Source: a virus. From it: 42,044 bases of DNA. The position numbers and the translations under genes are program-made. This document shows, one piece after another, positions 1-7,533 of the stretch; position 1 is the stretch's first letter, and the number at the start of each line of letters is the position of its first letter. The DNA is taken from positions 1 through 42,044 of IMG/VR virus record IMGVR_UViG_3300034050_000953; one strand, 5' to 3'. The notes beneath the pieces are model-generated. The model saw nothing but the letters and a program-made list of their open reading frames with translations, was not told the DNA's origin and ran no database searches.

Positions 1-155
1 TCTTTAGTAGTACAAATTGAATCTAATTGGGAATTTGTAATTTTGTCCTGTTTTTCAATTTTAGAAAGTCGACTAGAATTATTACACTGTTGAACAAACA
101 CGATTAGCATAAATGCTAATATAAATTTTTCAAAATGAAGTTTAATAAAATTCAT
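1..155 (-). CDS. Lipoprotein-like protein, 5' part only (runs off the left edge)
   Basis: An open frame starts with ATG at 155-153 and stays open to the window edge, giving 51 residues. The N-terminus has lysines, then a hydrophobic stretch (FILAFMLIVFV), then QQC, which reads as a signal peptide II with a loose lipobox and Cys24 as the lipidated residue. The residues that follow are polar and Lys/Gln rich and could begin a coiled coil. A small secreted lipoprotein at the end of a phage block could be an outer spanin or another lysis or envelope protein, but too little is visible to decide. An ATAAATAA element lies about 20 bases upstream of the ATG, as before the baseplate gene. The hydrophobic leader and the upstream element are seen; the function is unknown. 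Confidence 0.5.
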   Translation of the reverse strand, partial: MNFIKLHFEKFILAFMLIVFVQQCNNSSRLSKIEKQDKITNSQLDSICTTK

Positions 156-174
156 GGTTAAAATATCTTTTTGG

Positions 175-186
175 TTATTTATTTAC
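175..186 (-). promoter_or_regulatory. ATAAATAA promoter-like element before the lipoprotein-like gene
   Basis: On the minus strand this reads GTAAATAAATAA and sits about 20 bases upstream of the ATG at 155, overlapping the stop codon of the preceding gene. The same A/T element recurs upstream of other genes here and resembles the TATAAATA core of T4 late promoters. The A/T-rich background makes chance occurrences likely. Confidence 0.3.
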
Positions 187-689
187 TTGGTAGTTAGTTT
201 ATTTGTTATCCACAGTTGCACATCAGCATTATTGTGATAAATCCACAGCCCGGTGCTAATTGCATAATATAAAGCAGCACCAAATACAATAACTCTAAAG
301 AAATCTGACCTTTCTGAGAAGAATTTACACTTTACCCAAACTAAATAGGCATAATAGTCGGCAGATTTAATTCGTTTTGTTGAAATATCTACTATCTCAG
401 TAAGATTTAGGTCTGCGAATTTATTTTGAAATTTAGAAACTGAGTCAAATACTCTACTTTTTTCAAGATCAATTAAATCGCCAGTAGCCAATAGGGTTTC
501 TGGCTCCAAGTTAATAACATAATATACTCGCTTTAACAAATCAGCTCGCATCTTAAAACCTTTAATAAAACCAGACTCTTCCAGCCCAGTTATTTTCTTT
601 CGGTAAAAAAGATAATTGCTAATGTCCTTTGCAATTAGTTTAGCTGAACTAAATGCATCAATCGGGTTTAAATAGTTAAGTAGTTTCAT
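183..689 (-). CDS. Hypothetical protein with a C-terminal membrane segment
   Basis: The product has 168 residues and belongs to no family I recognise. The first 125 residues are mixed charged and helical (for example the KRVYYVINLEPETLLATGDLIDLEK region). A hydrophobic segment around residues 132-151 (FRVIVFGAALYYAISTGLWI) could be a single transmembrane helix, leaving a short polar tail of about 17 residues. This suggests a tail-anchored membrane protein facing the cytoplasm. It begins two bases after the stop of the sigma-factor gene and is probably co-transcribed with it. A role in lysis, superinfection exclusion or membrane-associated assembly is possible, but nothing in the sequence selects one. 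Confidence 0.75.
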   Translation of the reverse strand: MKLLNYLNPIDAFSSAKLIAKDISNYLFYRKKITGLEESGFIKGFKMRADLLKRVYYVINLEPETLLATGDLIDLEKSRVFDSVSKFQNKFADLNLTEIVDISTKRIKSADYYAYLVWVKCKFFSERSDFFRVIVFGAALYYAISTGLWIYHNNADVQLWITNKLTTK

Positions 690-691
690 AA

Positions 692-1318
692 TTAAAAATA
701 TTCTCCTAGTTTATCAACCATGTGAGGATTTTTAGTCAACACGGCCTCTTTTAACATTTTACGAGCTTTTCTGATTTTGGTTTTAACCGTATTCAAATTC
801 ATTTCATATTTCTCAGCAATCTCATTACCTCGCATATGATGTAATTCTTTATCAATTAATATCGATTTTTCAATACATTCAGGCAGCGCATTAATTTCAA
901 ACCTGGTCATATTATATAAATCATCAAAATATACTTCCTTTTCAAAAGTATAAGCCGAGTCATCTGGTATATTTAATGGTTTGGTTAAATTATCTAAACT
1001 TGTTGCATATTGCTGCTTTAATTTATGTTGATGAAGTAGTGCCTCATTCTTTGCAATTGTATAAATCCAAGTAGTAAACCGATAATTATCACTATATGAT
1101 GCAATTCCTTTAAATATTTTAAACAGGGTATTATGCAATACCTCGTCAGTTTCATCCGAATCATTAAAAAATTTCCAAATAAAATATTTTAATTTTGGAT
1201 ACATGATTGAGGCTAAGCGGTTTCGATCCTTTTCTGTATATTTGCCTGACTTAATAAGTTCAGCAAGGCTTTGCATTTCGTCATTTAATTGCTTATTCAG
1301 TAGATCGTATGCGCTCAT
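692..1318 (-). CDS. Sigma-70-family (ECF-like) RNA polymerase sigma factor
   Basis: The 208-residue product has the two-domain layout of small sigma factors. Region 2 (about residues 35-100) contains FNDSDETDEVLHNTLFKIFKGIASY followed by the region 2.3/2.4 signature RFTTWIYTIAKNEAL. Region 4 (about residues 145-192) contains a helix-turn-helix, NEIAEKYEMNLNTVKTKIRKARKML, for binding a -35 element. Sigma factors direct host core polymerase to chosen promoters. In T4 this late-gene role belongs to gp55, which is also small and divergent. Its place beside PhoH and terminase suggests control of late or structural genes, and the ATAAATAA elements in this window are candidate targets. The fold is clear; promoter choice is inferred. 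Confidence 0.88.
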   Translation of the reverse strand: MSAYDLLNKQLNDEMQSLAELIKSGKYTEKDRNRLASIMYPKLKYFIWKFFNDSDETDEVLHNTLFKIFKGIASYSDNYRFTTWIYTIAKNEALLHQHKLKQQYATSLDNLTKPLNIPDDSAYTFEKEVYFDDLYNMTRFEINALPECIEKSILIDKELHHMRGNEIAEKYEMNLNTVKTKIRKARKMLKEAVLTKNPHMVDKLGEYF

Positions 1319-1327
1319 GTAGTTGGG

Positions 1328-2050
1328 TTAGTTGGTGTATTTATTTGGGTTAGCGGATTTCCATTTATCATATCTTTCGGTTATCTGGATTAGTATTTTA
1401 TTTCTCACAATATCTTCATCTTTAAATGTATGCACACTTAATCCATTAATTCCACTGAGCAATTCAATAAAATCAGGTAAAGCTACTTTACTCTTTGCGA
1501 TATCATATTGGCTTACATCTCCGCATATTAATACCTTAGAATCTTTACCCATCCTAGTAATGAATAGCATTAACTGTTTAAAATCAGCATTTTGAGCTTC
1601 ATCTAAAATCATTAAGCAATTATCAAATGTTGCACCTCTCATATATGCAAGAGGCCTAAATTCAATAACTCCAGCAGTTTCTAACCAACCAACATTATTG
1701 GGATCATTTAATAATTTTACCAAATTTGATCGATAACTTTCCATAAATGGATCAATTTTATCTTTTATTTCTCCAGGTAAAAAACCAAGCTTCTCTCCAG
1801 ACTCTTGGATAGGTTTAGATAAGATAATTTTTTTAATTTTTCCACCTAAGTAAAGTTTTAGTGCAGCTAGACATGCAGTAAACGTTTTACTTGTCCCAGC
1901 AGGTCCATAACACAAAGTTATGTCACTAGACATAATCTTTTGTAAATAATCAGCCTGTGAAGGTTTTAAGCTAATTTGCCTTAACTCCTTTTCCGTTAAT
2001 TCAGGTTTAAAAGATTGAGTTTTTCTCTTTGATTGCGGTCTTTCAGCCAT
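1328..2050 (-). CDS. phoH: PhoH-like P-loop ATPase
   Basis: With the ATG at 2050 the protein has 240 residues. Walker A is GPAGTSKT (about residues 49-56) and Walker B is CLMILDEAQN (about 145-154). The stretches ILSKPIQESGEKLGFLPGEIKDKIDPF and TRMGKDSKVLICGD are typical of the PhoH family, which is common in phages, related to superfamily 1 helicase ATPase cores, and of uncertain function (RNA or phosphate-stress roles are proposed). The reading frame extends upstream to another ATG at 2158, but that segment overlaps the preceding gene by over 100 bases. The ATG at 2050 overlaps the preceding stop by only 8 bases, so I chose it. It ends nine bases before the sigma-factor start. Confidence 0.9.
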   Translation of the reverse strand: MAERPQSKRKTQSFKPELTEKELRQISLKPSQADYLQKIMSSDITLCYGPAGTSKTFTACLAALKLYLGGKIKKIILSKPIQESGEKLGFLPGEIKDKIDPFMESYRSNLVKLLNDPNNVGWLETAGVIEFRPLAYMRGATFDNCLMILDEAQNADFKQLMLFITRMGKDSKVLICGDVSQYDIAKSKVALPDFIELLSGINGLSVHTFKDEDIVRNKILIQITERYDKWKSANPNKYTN

Positions 2051-2354
2051 TAGATTTAGTGATTCTTTTTTTTGGTTTAGGTTTAGTATTGATCTTATCC
2101 AATAATTTTTGGCATTTTGAACAAGATTCATAATCTTCAATTTGCTTGTAAAAGGCAAGCGCTTTTGTTAAGCAATCTGGCCAATCTTTACTTTCTGCAA
2201 TAACGTCTAATTCTTCATCAACGATTTTTAGTTTTTTAATATAGATGTGAGGCCTTTTTTCTGAAAGGGCTACATCTATTTGGGCAACTACTATATCAAA
2301 AATTTGCTTTTTGTTAGTGCCATAGTCGAATTTTAAAAAATCATCATGTTTCAT
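2043..2354 (-). CDS. Small hypothetical protein between terminase and phoH
   Basis: The product has about 103 residues from the ATG at 2354. A GTG at 2390 would add 12 residues and overlap the terminase gene by 47 bases rather than 11. The protein is charged, with a central KKLKIVDEELDVIAESKDWPDC segment, a CSKC pair that might contribute to metal binding, and a very basic tail (KPKPKKRITKSNG). No family is recognised. Overlaps with both neighbours imply translational coupling in a compact operon. A small nucleic-acid-binding or packaging accessory role would fit the basic tail, but that is a guess. Confidence 0.7.
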   Translation of the reverse strand: MKHDDFLKFDYGTNKKQIFDIVVAQIDVALSEKRPHIYIKKLKIVDEELDVIAESKDWPDCLTKALAFYKQIEDYESCSKCQKLLDKINTKPKPKKRITKSNG

Positions 2355-4314
2355 AGCCTGACTTTGAATTATTTCCGTAAAAGGTGTCACGGGTTCTTTT
2401 TATTTGATTTATTGTCATTTCATCAAATACATTAATTAGTTTACCAGGTTTTTTAACCTCAGCTGTTGTATTTAATTCTCGTAAGGCAGAGTGATCGTAT
2501 CCTGACGAATTTCCAAGATAAGCTTCTCCTAAATATAATGAATATACTTTTGACAAATACTCTTTAGGTAATCTGTCAAGTTCTTCATTTACTAATTCCC
2601 AAAAATTTGGTGATTCAAAGAATGCGGCGGTTTCAACACATGTGATTGCTAAATCGTCATTTCCGCTTTGACTTCGGTAATTACCATTACTTGATCGGCC
2701 AAATGCACCAAGCTCATGAACTGTTTTATGTTCATTTGGTAAAATTTTATTTACAGCAGCTAAATATTTAAAACGTTCGCAATATTTAGTCTTATTTGTC
2801 TCTGTCATCTTTAATCCAGGTTTCCAATTTATAGAAGTGGTTGTGTGCTTTGAATGAATTACTTGACCTGGCCAAAAATCCTCGTTTTGTGTTAGTTTAT
2901 CCATTACCCATTCTCCTTTATGGTTAAGCTCAATTAAAAGTTTAACTTTTTCAGGATTAAAGATATTATACAACAAATGTTCTAAAGTGTTACAATATTC
3001 GTTAATATCTTTTTTGTTTGATCTAAACGTTGCAACTTGTACTAGTGTAAAAATATCGCCTTCATTTTTAATAAAGTCTTTTACTTGATCTAGCATTTTT
3101 AATGGAAGTGCTGCTAACTTAAAAATATTAATTACTGAATAATCTCTACCTAATCCATCAGCTGTATCAATTGCAAAAATATAATTATTACCATCGTTTT
3201 TAATATCATCTGGTGTTAATTTGGCAAGGTTTGGATGAACAGTAAAGCCATCTAATATTGCTAAGTGATCTGGGCTTTGAGCCCACTCTGGGATGACGTA
3301 TGATGTGCGTAAGTTAAATATTTTCTTAAGATCTTTAGACGGTAACAGTAACTTATCTGATGAAAAGAATTGTAGCCCATATTCTTGGTTAAAGTCTTCT
3401 TCTGATCCTAAGTTTGCAATTGTTGATTGCTTCCATGCATCATCACGACCTGGAACTTGCCACCAATCTACTCTTAATGGAACATACGTATTTGCACCGT
3501 TCATTGCATCCATGTAAATATCGTAAAAGCGGTTCATACCATTTGGCGTGGACGTTATTATAATCTTTGAATTGGATGAGGCTGAAATTGTAGGATAAAT
3601 TGCTCGATAAAAGAAGTCAAGATACGATGGATTAATATGTGCAAACTCATCAATATATAATACATGAATTGTAAAACCAATACCTGTATTTTTAGTGGTA
3701 GTACGTCCAATTAATCGACAGCCATTGTCAAATTTCATTGACATTACGTTATTTGAAATACAGCCAGGTTTTAAGAAGAATGGTAAATTTTCAAGTACTG
3801 ATTTAATCTTATCCAAAACCTCTTTAGTAGTTGATGCAATATTCGCTACAGCCAGAACATTTTTATCAGTATGGAAGATTAGGTACCATGCAATAAATAC
3901 ACCGGACATTACAGTCTTTCCAATTTGGCGACTTGCCATCAGGCAATTAAATCGATTATTCTTAAATGACCTGATAATTTCTTCTTGATAGTCACGCAAG
4001 ATAATTTGCTCAATACCTTGCTCCTGCATTACTTGAGCATATTTACCAGCAAAATAAACTGGGTCAGCTTTACATTTTCGGATTTCTTCAAGTTCTTCTG
4101 GCGTATATTCAAATACAATATTTGCCTTCTTCCAAACTGGATCATTGTCTTTAAATGGAGAATTTTTGATTGTTTTAATATCAATTGCCCCATTTTCAAA
4201 ATCATCAAGTAATTGTTGCACCTTAACTGTTGTCCAAATCGCACTATTCTCTTGGTCAAGGTCAGAAAGCTTCATCTGAGTTCGACTTCCACTATTTGCT
4301 ATAAAATCTTTCAT
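2344..4314 (-). CDS. terL: Terminase large subunit (T4 gp17-like ATPase/nuclease)
   Basis: The 656-residue product drives DNA packaging into the prohead and cuts the concatemer. The ATPase domain has a variant Walker A, SRQIGKT (about 128-134), as in gp17-type terminases, and Walker B with catalytic Glu in VLYIDEFAHI (about 218-227). The ATPase coupling motif is IIITSTPNG (about 251-259). The RNase H-like nuclease domain shows AIDTADGLGRDYS (Asp near 383), LLIELNHKGEW (Glu near 462) and GNDDLAITC (Asp near 553-554), matching the expected acidic triad. Length is slightly above the T4 protein. The start overlaps the preceding stop as ATGA. All motifs look intact, so this is the strongest marker that the window is tailed-phage DNA. 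Confidence 0.96.
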   Translation of the reverse strand: MKDFIANSGSRTQMKLSDLDQENSAIWTTVKVQQLLDDFENGAIDIKTIKNSPFKDNDPVWKKANIVFEYTPEELEEIRKCKADPVYFAGKYAQVMQEQGIEQIILRDYQEEIIRSFKNNRFNCLMASRQIGKTVMSGVFIAWYLIFHTDKNVLAVANIASTTKEVLDKIKSVLENLPFFLKPGCISNNVMSMKFDNGCRLIGRTTTKNTGIGFTIHVLYIDEFAHINPSYLDFFYRAIYPTISASSNSKIIITSTPNGMNRFYDIYMDAMNGANTYVPLRVDWWQVPGRDDAWKQSTIANLGSEEDFNQEYGLQFFSSDKLLLPSKDLKKIFNLRTSYVIPEWAQSPDHLAILDGFTVHPNLAKLTPDDIKNDGNNYIFAIDTADGLGRDYSVINIFKLAALPLKMLDQVKDFIKNEGDIFTLVQVATFRSNKKDINEYCNTLEHLLYNIFNPEKVKLLIELNHKGEWVMDKLTQNEDFWPGQVIHSKHTTTSINWKPGLKMTETNKTKYCERFKYLAAVNKILPNEHKTVHELGAFGRSSNGNYRSQSGNDDLAITCVETAAFFESPNFWELVNEELDRLPKEYLSKVYSLYLGEAYLGNSSGYDHSALRELNTTAEVKKPGKLINVFDEMTINQIKRTRDTFYGNNSKSGYET

Positions 4315-5057
4315 ATTAATGAATTGACGTCATCCATATAATCAATATCGCTATCTTCTGTAATAATAACATTGGATACGCCTCTTTCTATCATAACTTC
4401 AGCTTTTCTACCTGGGTGAGTTAAGTGTCTTGAATCAGAAGTATCTTCTTCTATTTCAAGAGCGTCAATTTCTTTTATTAAATTTTTTGTACCGGCTGTG
4501 ATGTAGTAATCGCTTGAACTTTGCGGTATTGCTCTTGCTTGTGGGCCGGTTCCACCTAATTCTTTTTGTGATATATCTTGATTTACCTTTTTATAGGTAT
4601 CTTCTAGAAATAACATATAATTTGCTTGAGTTTTTACAACAGCTGTTAATTTATCTTGTAGTTGTCCAAATACTTCAAATAGTCTAGGATGAGTATTTCC
4701 TTGATTAATTTCTTCAGCAATTTTTTCAATTGCCATTCGAATGGTTTTTAATTGAAAGAAAATATTTTGAATACTTGAATTATCAAGAACCTGTTTCTGT
4801 TTAATATATTCATGCTTGTCTAGTACGCCAAGATCAACATAAAACGAAAGAAGAGAGTCGGTAATATTTTTAGCCTGCTTTTCAAAACCTGCATTCATTT
4901 CAATAAAATCCAATGGAGGTGCTGCTGCAATTTCAGCAAGTTGCTCATCAATATTATCGTCTTCCTGATTAGGTCCACCTGAGTAGCTACTCAATAGTGA
5001 TTCAAGTTCGCCCTTAATTTGAGCCTTTTTTTCCTTTGAGAATACTGGTCCAGCCAT
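4311..5057 (-). CDS. Hypothetical protein upstream of terL, possible small terminase subunit
   Basis: The 248-residue protein is largely helical. It has an acidic N-terminal third (PNQEDDNIDEQLAEIAAAPPLDF), a long central helical region (about residues 70-165, with coiled-coil character around QNIFFQLKTIRMAIEKIAEEI), and an acidic tail ending DSDIDYMDDVNSLI. Its stop overlaps the terL start as ATGA, so translation is probably coupled. In T4 the small terminase gp16 lies directly upstream of gp17 and is helical and oligomeric, and position and composition fit that role. I see no diagnostic helix-turn-helix, and it could equally be a portal or head accessory protein. The assignment rests on position only. 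Confidence 0.7.
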   Translation of the reverse strand: MAGPVFSKEKKAQIKGELESLLSSYSGGPNQEDDNIDEQLAEIAAAPPLDFIEMNAGFEKQAKNITDSLLSFYVDLGVLDKHEYIKQKQVLDNSSIQNIFFQLKTIRMAIEKIAEEINQGNTHPRLFEVFGQLQDKLTAVVKTQANYMLFLEDTYKKVNQDISQKELGGTGPQARAIPQSSSDYYITAGTKNLIKEIDALEIEEDTSDSRHLTHPGRKAEVMIERGVSNVIITEDSDIDYMDDVNSLI

Positions 5058-5060
5058 ACA

Positions 5061-5306
5061 TTAGTTTAGTCGATTTTCATTCTTATCTAGCGCTGGATTT
5101 GCAAATATTTTAATTTGTTTAACTGCCTCAATATGCTCGTATATGTAAGCTTCAATATATGCAATAAACGAATCTAGTATTGGGTTTGCTCCAAACATTT
5201 GATTTGAAAGGACTCGCTTCATTAAGTTATCTTTATACATATAACCTAAATGAAGACGTTTGTCTTTTCTATTATACACCTTTTGGTATAGAGAGTTTCT
5301 TATCAT
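5061..5306 (-). CDS. Small hypothetical protein
   Basis: An 81-residue protein with a basic N-terminal half (NRKDKRLHLGYMYKDNLMKR) and a helical stretch, NPILDSFIAYIEAYIYEHIEAVKQIKIF. No family is recognised. Its ATG overlaps the baseplate gene stop by four bases and it ends three bases before the next ATG, so it belongs to the same operon. Its size and position between a baseplate wedge protein and terminase would fit a small baseplate or head-completion component, but nothing in the sequence proves this. Confidence 0.65.
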   Translation of the reverse strand: MIRNSLYQKVYNRKDKRLHLGYMYKDNLMKRVLSNQMFGANPILDSFIAYIEAYIYEHIEAVKQIKIFANPALDKNENRLN

Positions 5307-6997
5307 ATAATTCCAGTATTTTTACGAGCAACTTGTGCTTTAATTGAAATATTTAGTGCGCCTAGTGCCGAGTCGGATAAACCTTCGGCATACTTATTAC
5401 CTTGAGAATCAGTCCAACCTCCACGTACTACTGGAAATTCGTCTAACCCAATAATAATATCGTTAAAATCATCAAGCCCTACTAGAGTTTCACTTGCTGG
5501 ATTTGCAGTTCTATAAAGTTCATTAAGCTCGCTTAGCATATTAATACTAACTGAATCAACTCCATTAATTGCTTCAACTACTGTAATTAAATCACTTTTT
5601 GGAACACGATCTTGGCGTTTTAATTTAATGAAATATTTACCTAGAGCATCAGCAATATCAGACTTAACAATATCTTGAGAAACATCATCAAACGCAATAA
5701 TACTTAGATTAATAATGTATCTGGTAATTTTTGGATCAACTATTTTTAAGTCAGTTGAAATCATTTTTGTTCCAGATTTTTCAACATATTTCATTAACTC
5801 GTTCTTTTGAAAATTTGTTAACTTAAAATTGCTGATTGGTAAATTAAAATAATCAGTTCCATTTTTAAACATTTGGGTAACATCTGGTACTAAGAATAAA
5901 TTAATCATTCTAGAATCTAGGATATTGCCAGTTGAATCTTGATCTAGAAATACTTTAATTGTTGAAAACATTTGCATTTTTTGCAATAGAACTTCATAAT
6001 TATCTAGATTAACTAGTGCAAAACTTTTTGATGCTCGCGGTGCAATTAATCGGGTTAAGGTAGGATCCTCTGGGTCTACTCCAAAATTTGGAGCACTTAT
6101 TGTTACAATTGTAAAATAGTCACTCATTATAATTTCTTCCCCAATTGGAGAAAATCCAGTATCAACAAAAGAAAATACTACTTGTGCATTATTATCAACT
6201 TTAACATTGCCAGAAGAACCGTCAGTATTTAAGTATTCAACCACAATGGTTGACCCGGTATTTGGAATTTTACCAAATGATCCATTACCAAAATAGATGT
6301 CTAATCCATTTGTTATACCGGTTTTTGCAAGAAAACCTTTTGCTCCTCTTGGAATATCTAATAAGGACTCGTATTTGGTCCATTTCTCTCCATTAACGTA
6401 TACATTAACGATAAAATTATCAATATAAAAATTGTTTGGTGCTCCCATTTGATAGCTTTCAAATGCAATACCTTTTGCTGTAAATGTTTGGGATTCAATT
6501 TGGCCTTGACGAATACTAAAAATTGCAGTAGTTTCTGCACCACTTAGTGCAAGTCTAACTTCTTCTTGAGTAAGTTCAATTGCATAGGTAAGTCCATTAT
6601 TTTCACAACGAACTCTAAATAGGTTATTAAGCACAACTTTAGTGGCCGGCGCTGTAATATTGGGTTTTCTAACAAGTCGGATTTGACCAGTTGCACCAAT
6701 TGCTCTACTTGGGTTATGGCCAGCCAAAGTGGCTAATGAATAGATTGATGAAACTCGACTTGCTTCATTTATATTTAGTTCAGTAATTGAGTCTTCAATA
6801 TAATAAAAAATAAGTTGACTTAAGTTTTCTACAACAATTAATAGCTGCCCAAATGGAGAAGCTGCAGTAAATACAGAACGGCTCTGTTTAAACTTTGTTT
6901 GTAAGAACTGTATAGTTTCGCTAAGAATATCTCTAACTCGTATATTTAAACTAGTAAAGAGCCTTAGACTGGTATTTTGTTTAGTAAGGTTTGCCAT
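5303..6997 (-). CDS. Baseplate wedge protein, gp6/baseplate-J-like
   Basis: The 564-residue product has the hallmark of the baseplate J/gp6 family around residues 200-262: FIVNVYVNGEKW, then DIYFGNGSFGKIPNTGS, then VVEYLNTDGSSGN. The family usually reads as V-x-F-G-(D/N)-G-x-x-G-x-x-P followed by Y-x-x-T-x-G-x-x-GN. N-terminal helices (about 20-90) are followed by beta-rich arms, and the C-terminal third carries YIINLSIIAFDDVSQDIVKSDIADALGKYF, as in wedge proteins that build the inner baseplate ring. This implies a contractile-tailed virion. It is the first gene of the leftward operon after the tmRNA gap, with an ATAAATAA element 20 bases before the ATG and no Shine-Dalgarno sequence. Confidence 0.85.
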   Translation of the reverse strand: MANLTKQNTSLRLFTSLNIRVRDILSETIQFLQTKFKQSRSVFTAASPFGQLLIVVENLSQLIFYYIEDSITELNINEASRVSSIYSLATLAGHNPSRAIGATGQIRLVRKPNITAPATKVVLNNLFRVRCENNGLTYAIELTQEEVRLALSGAETTAIFSIRQGQIESQTFTAKGIAFESYQMGAPNNFYIDNFIVNVYVNGEKWTKYESLLDIPRGAKGFLAKTGITNGLDIYFGNGSFGKIPNTGSTIVVEYLNTDGSSGNVKVDNNAQVVFSFVDTGFSPIGEEIIMSDYFTIVTISAPNFGVDPEDPTLTRLIAPRASKSFALVNLDNYEVLLQKMQMFSTIKVFLDQDSTGNILDSRMINLFLVPDVTQMFKNGTDYFNLPISNFKLTNFQKNELMKYVEKSGTKMISTDLKIVDPKITRYIINLSIIAFDDVSQDIVKSDIADALGKYFIKLKRQDRVPKSDLITVVEAINGVDSVSINMLSELNELYRTANPASETLVGLDDFNDIIIGLDEFPVVRGGWTDSQGNKYAEGLSDSALGALNISIKAQVARKNTGII

Positions 6998-7016
6998 TTA
7001 AGGAGTAGCTTCTTTT

Positions 7017-7028
7017 AGGTTATTTATC
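7017..7028 (-). promoter_or_regulatory. Promoter-like element before the baseplate operon
   Basis: The minus strand reads CTGATAAATAAC, ending 20 bases upstream of the baseplate gene ATG. The same 12 bases occur before the 644-residue fibre gene at 39175-39186. It resembles the T4 late-promoter core TATAAATA. No -35 partner is evident, as is normal for sliding-clamp-activated late promoters. Confidence 0.4.
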
Positions 7029-7062
7029 AGCAGAGTAAAACGTTTATGAAAGAGACCACCTG

Positions 7063-7082
7063 TATAAATAATTAGGTATAAT
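7063..7082 (+). promoter_or_regulatory. Putative tmRNA promoter
   Basis: TATAAATA lies at 7063-7070 and TATAAT at 7077-7082, 11 bases before the mature 5' end of the tmRNA at 7094. The second would serve as a sigma-70 type -10 box with a start near 7089 and a short leader for RNase P to remove. The first matches the T4 late core. I see no convincing -35 box, so which one is used is open. Confidence 0.35.
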
Positions 7083-7093
7083 AGTTATTATAT

Positions 7094-7460
7094 GGGGATA
7101 ACCGGTTTTGACAGAAATTATCGGTTACGCTTGCACGCCGAGGATGATGCTAAGACTCGTTAAAATGTATTACAAACAATAAGTGGCAACACTACTTTCT
7201 GGAGCCTAGTTAACCAAGGCGTTAACACTCCTGTTACTGAAGAGCTTTTAGCTGCATAAGTAACCAAGCGGCAACTGCTTGACTAACCAAAGTTGCAAAA
7301 CCAGCATGGCGTAGCGGCCAAGTCGAACCGTTACCGACTTTAACTTTAAGTCGTTAAAGAATAAGATATTTCGTCCAATTAGAAAAATGGACTAAGCGTG
7401 TAAATGAAAGTTTAATTAGAGGTTTTTTGGACGGCGGTTCGATTCCGCCTATCTCCACCA
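7094..7460 (+). ncRNA. ssrA: Transfer-messenger RNA (tmRNA)
   Basis: This 367-base RNA has all the main tmRNA parts. The acceptor stem pairs GGGGATA (7094-7100) with TATCTCC (7450-7456), followed by discriminator A and an encoded CCA (7458-7460). The 5' D-like segment CCGGTTTTGACAG resembles the bacterial consensus. The T-arm is GGCGG-TTCGATT-CCGCC, and GACTAAGCGTGTA just before it matches a conserved tmRNA segment. PK1 can form from CGAG 7139-7142 with CTCG 7156-7159, and TGATGC 7145-7150 with GTATTA 7167-7172. A second clean pseudoknot pairs CAAGC 7265-7269 with GCTTG 7277-7281, and GCAACT 7271-7276 with AGTTGC 7291-7296. It would rescue stalled ribosomes and tag their products for proteolysis. 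Confidence 0.95.
7185..7259 (+). other. tmRNA tag-peptide reading frame (24 codons plus TAA)
   Basis: The resume codon is read as GGC at 7185, 12 bases after the predicted end of PK1, close to the spacing in E. coli. The frame gives a 24-residue peptide that begins GNTTFWSLV and ends TEELLAA before TAA at 7257-7259. The LAA end is the classic ClpXP-type degron. The tag is much longer than the 8-11 residues common in bacteria. Gly as the first tag residue also occurs in some Bacteroidota tmRNAs. The resume position is inferred from structure and from the frame ending in LAA-stop. Confidence 0.75.
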
Positions 7461-7461
7461 C

Positions 7462-7493
7462 AAAAAGGTATCCAGCATTGGGTACCTTTTTTA
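7462..7493 (+). terminator. Rho-independent terminator after the tmRNA
   Basis: A 12-base stem, AAAAAGGTATCC (7462-7473) with GGGTACCTTTTT (7480-7491), has one G-U pair, closes a six-base AGCATT loop and ends in a T tract. It starts two bases after the tmRNA CCA end. The A tract on the other arm could also let it work on the opposite strand. Confidence 0.85.
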
Positions 7494-7516
7494 TTTTCTA
7501 AGAGTTGAGTCTGGAC

Positions 7517-7530
7517 ATAAATAAATAAAC
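7517..7530 (+). promoter_or_regulatory. ATAAATAAATAAAC leader element before the gp15-like gene
   Basis: The repeat ends only three bases before the ATG at 7534. It may be a promoter for a nearly leaderless message, or an A-rich translation enhancer of the kind used where Shine-Dalgarno sequences are absent. A similar AAATAAATAAAA precedes the small gene starting at 16317. Confidence 0.35.
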
Positions 7531-7533
7531 CAG

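Noticed and set aside
2051-2158. Longer phoH start at 2158
   Set aside because: It would overlap the preceding gene by over 100 bases and add residues unlike the family. The ATG at 2050 makes a typical short overlap.
7166-7168. ATG inside the tmRNA as the start of a small gene
   Set aside because: It lies in PK1, and its frame reads only a few codons before a stop. The tmRNA structure explains the segment.
7462-7493. Attachment site or phage integration core next to the tmRNA 3' end
   Set aside because: Many elements integrate at host ssrA, but here the tmRNA is complete within phage structural genes, no integrase or duplicated 3' end is visible, and the sequence is a simple terminator hairpin.
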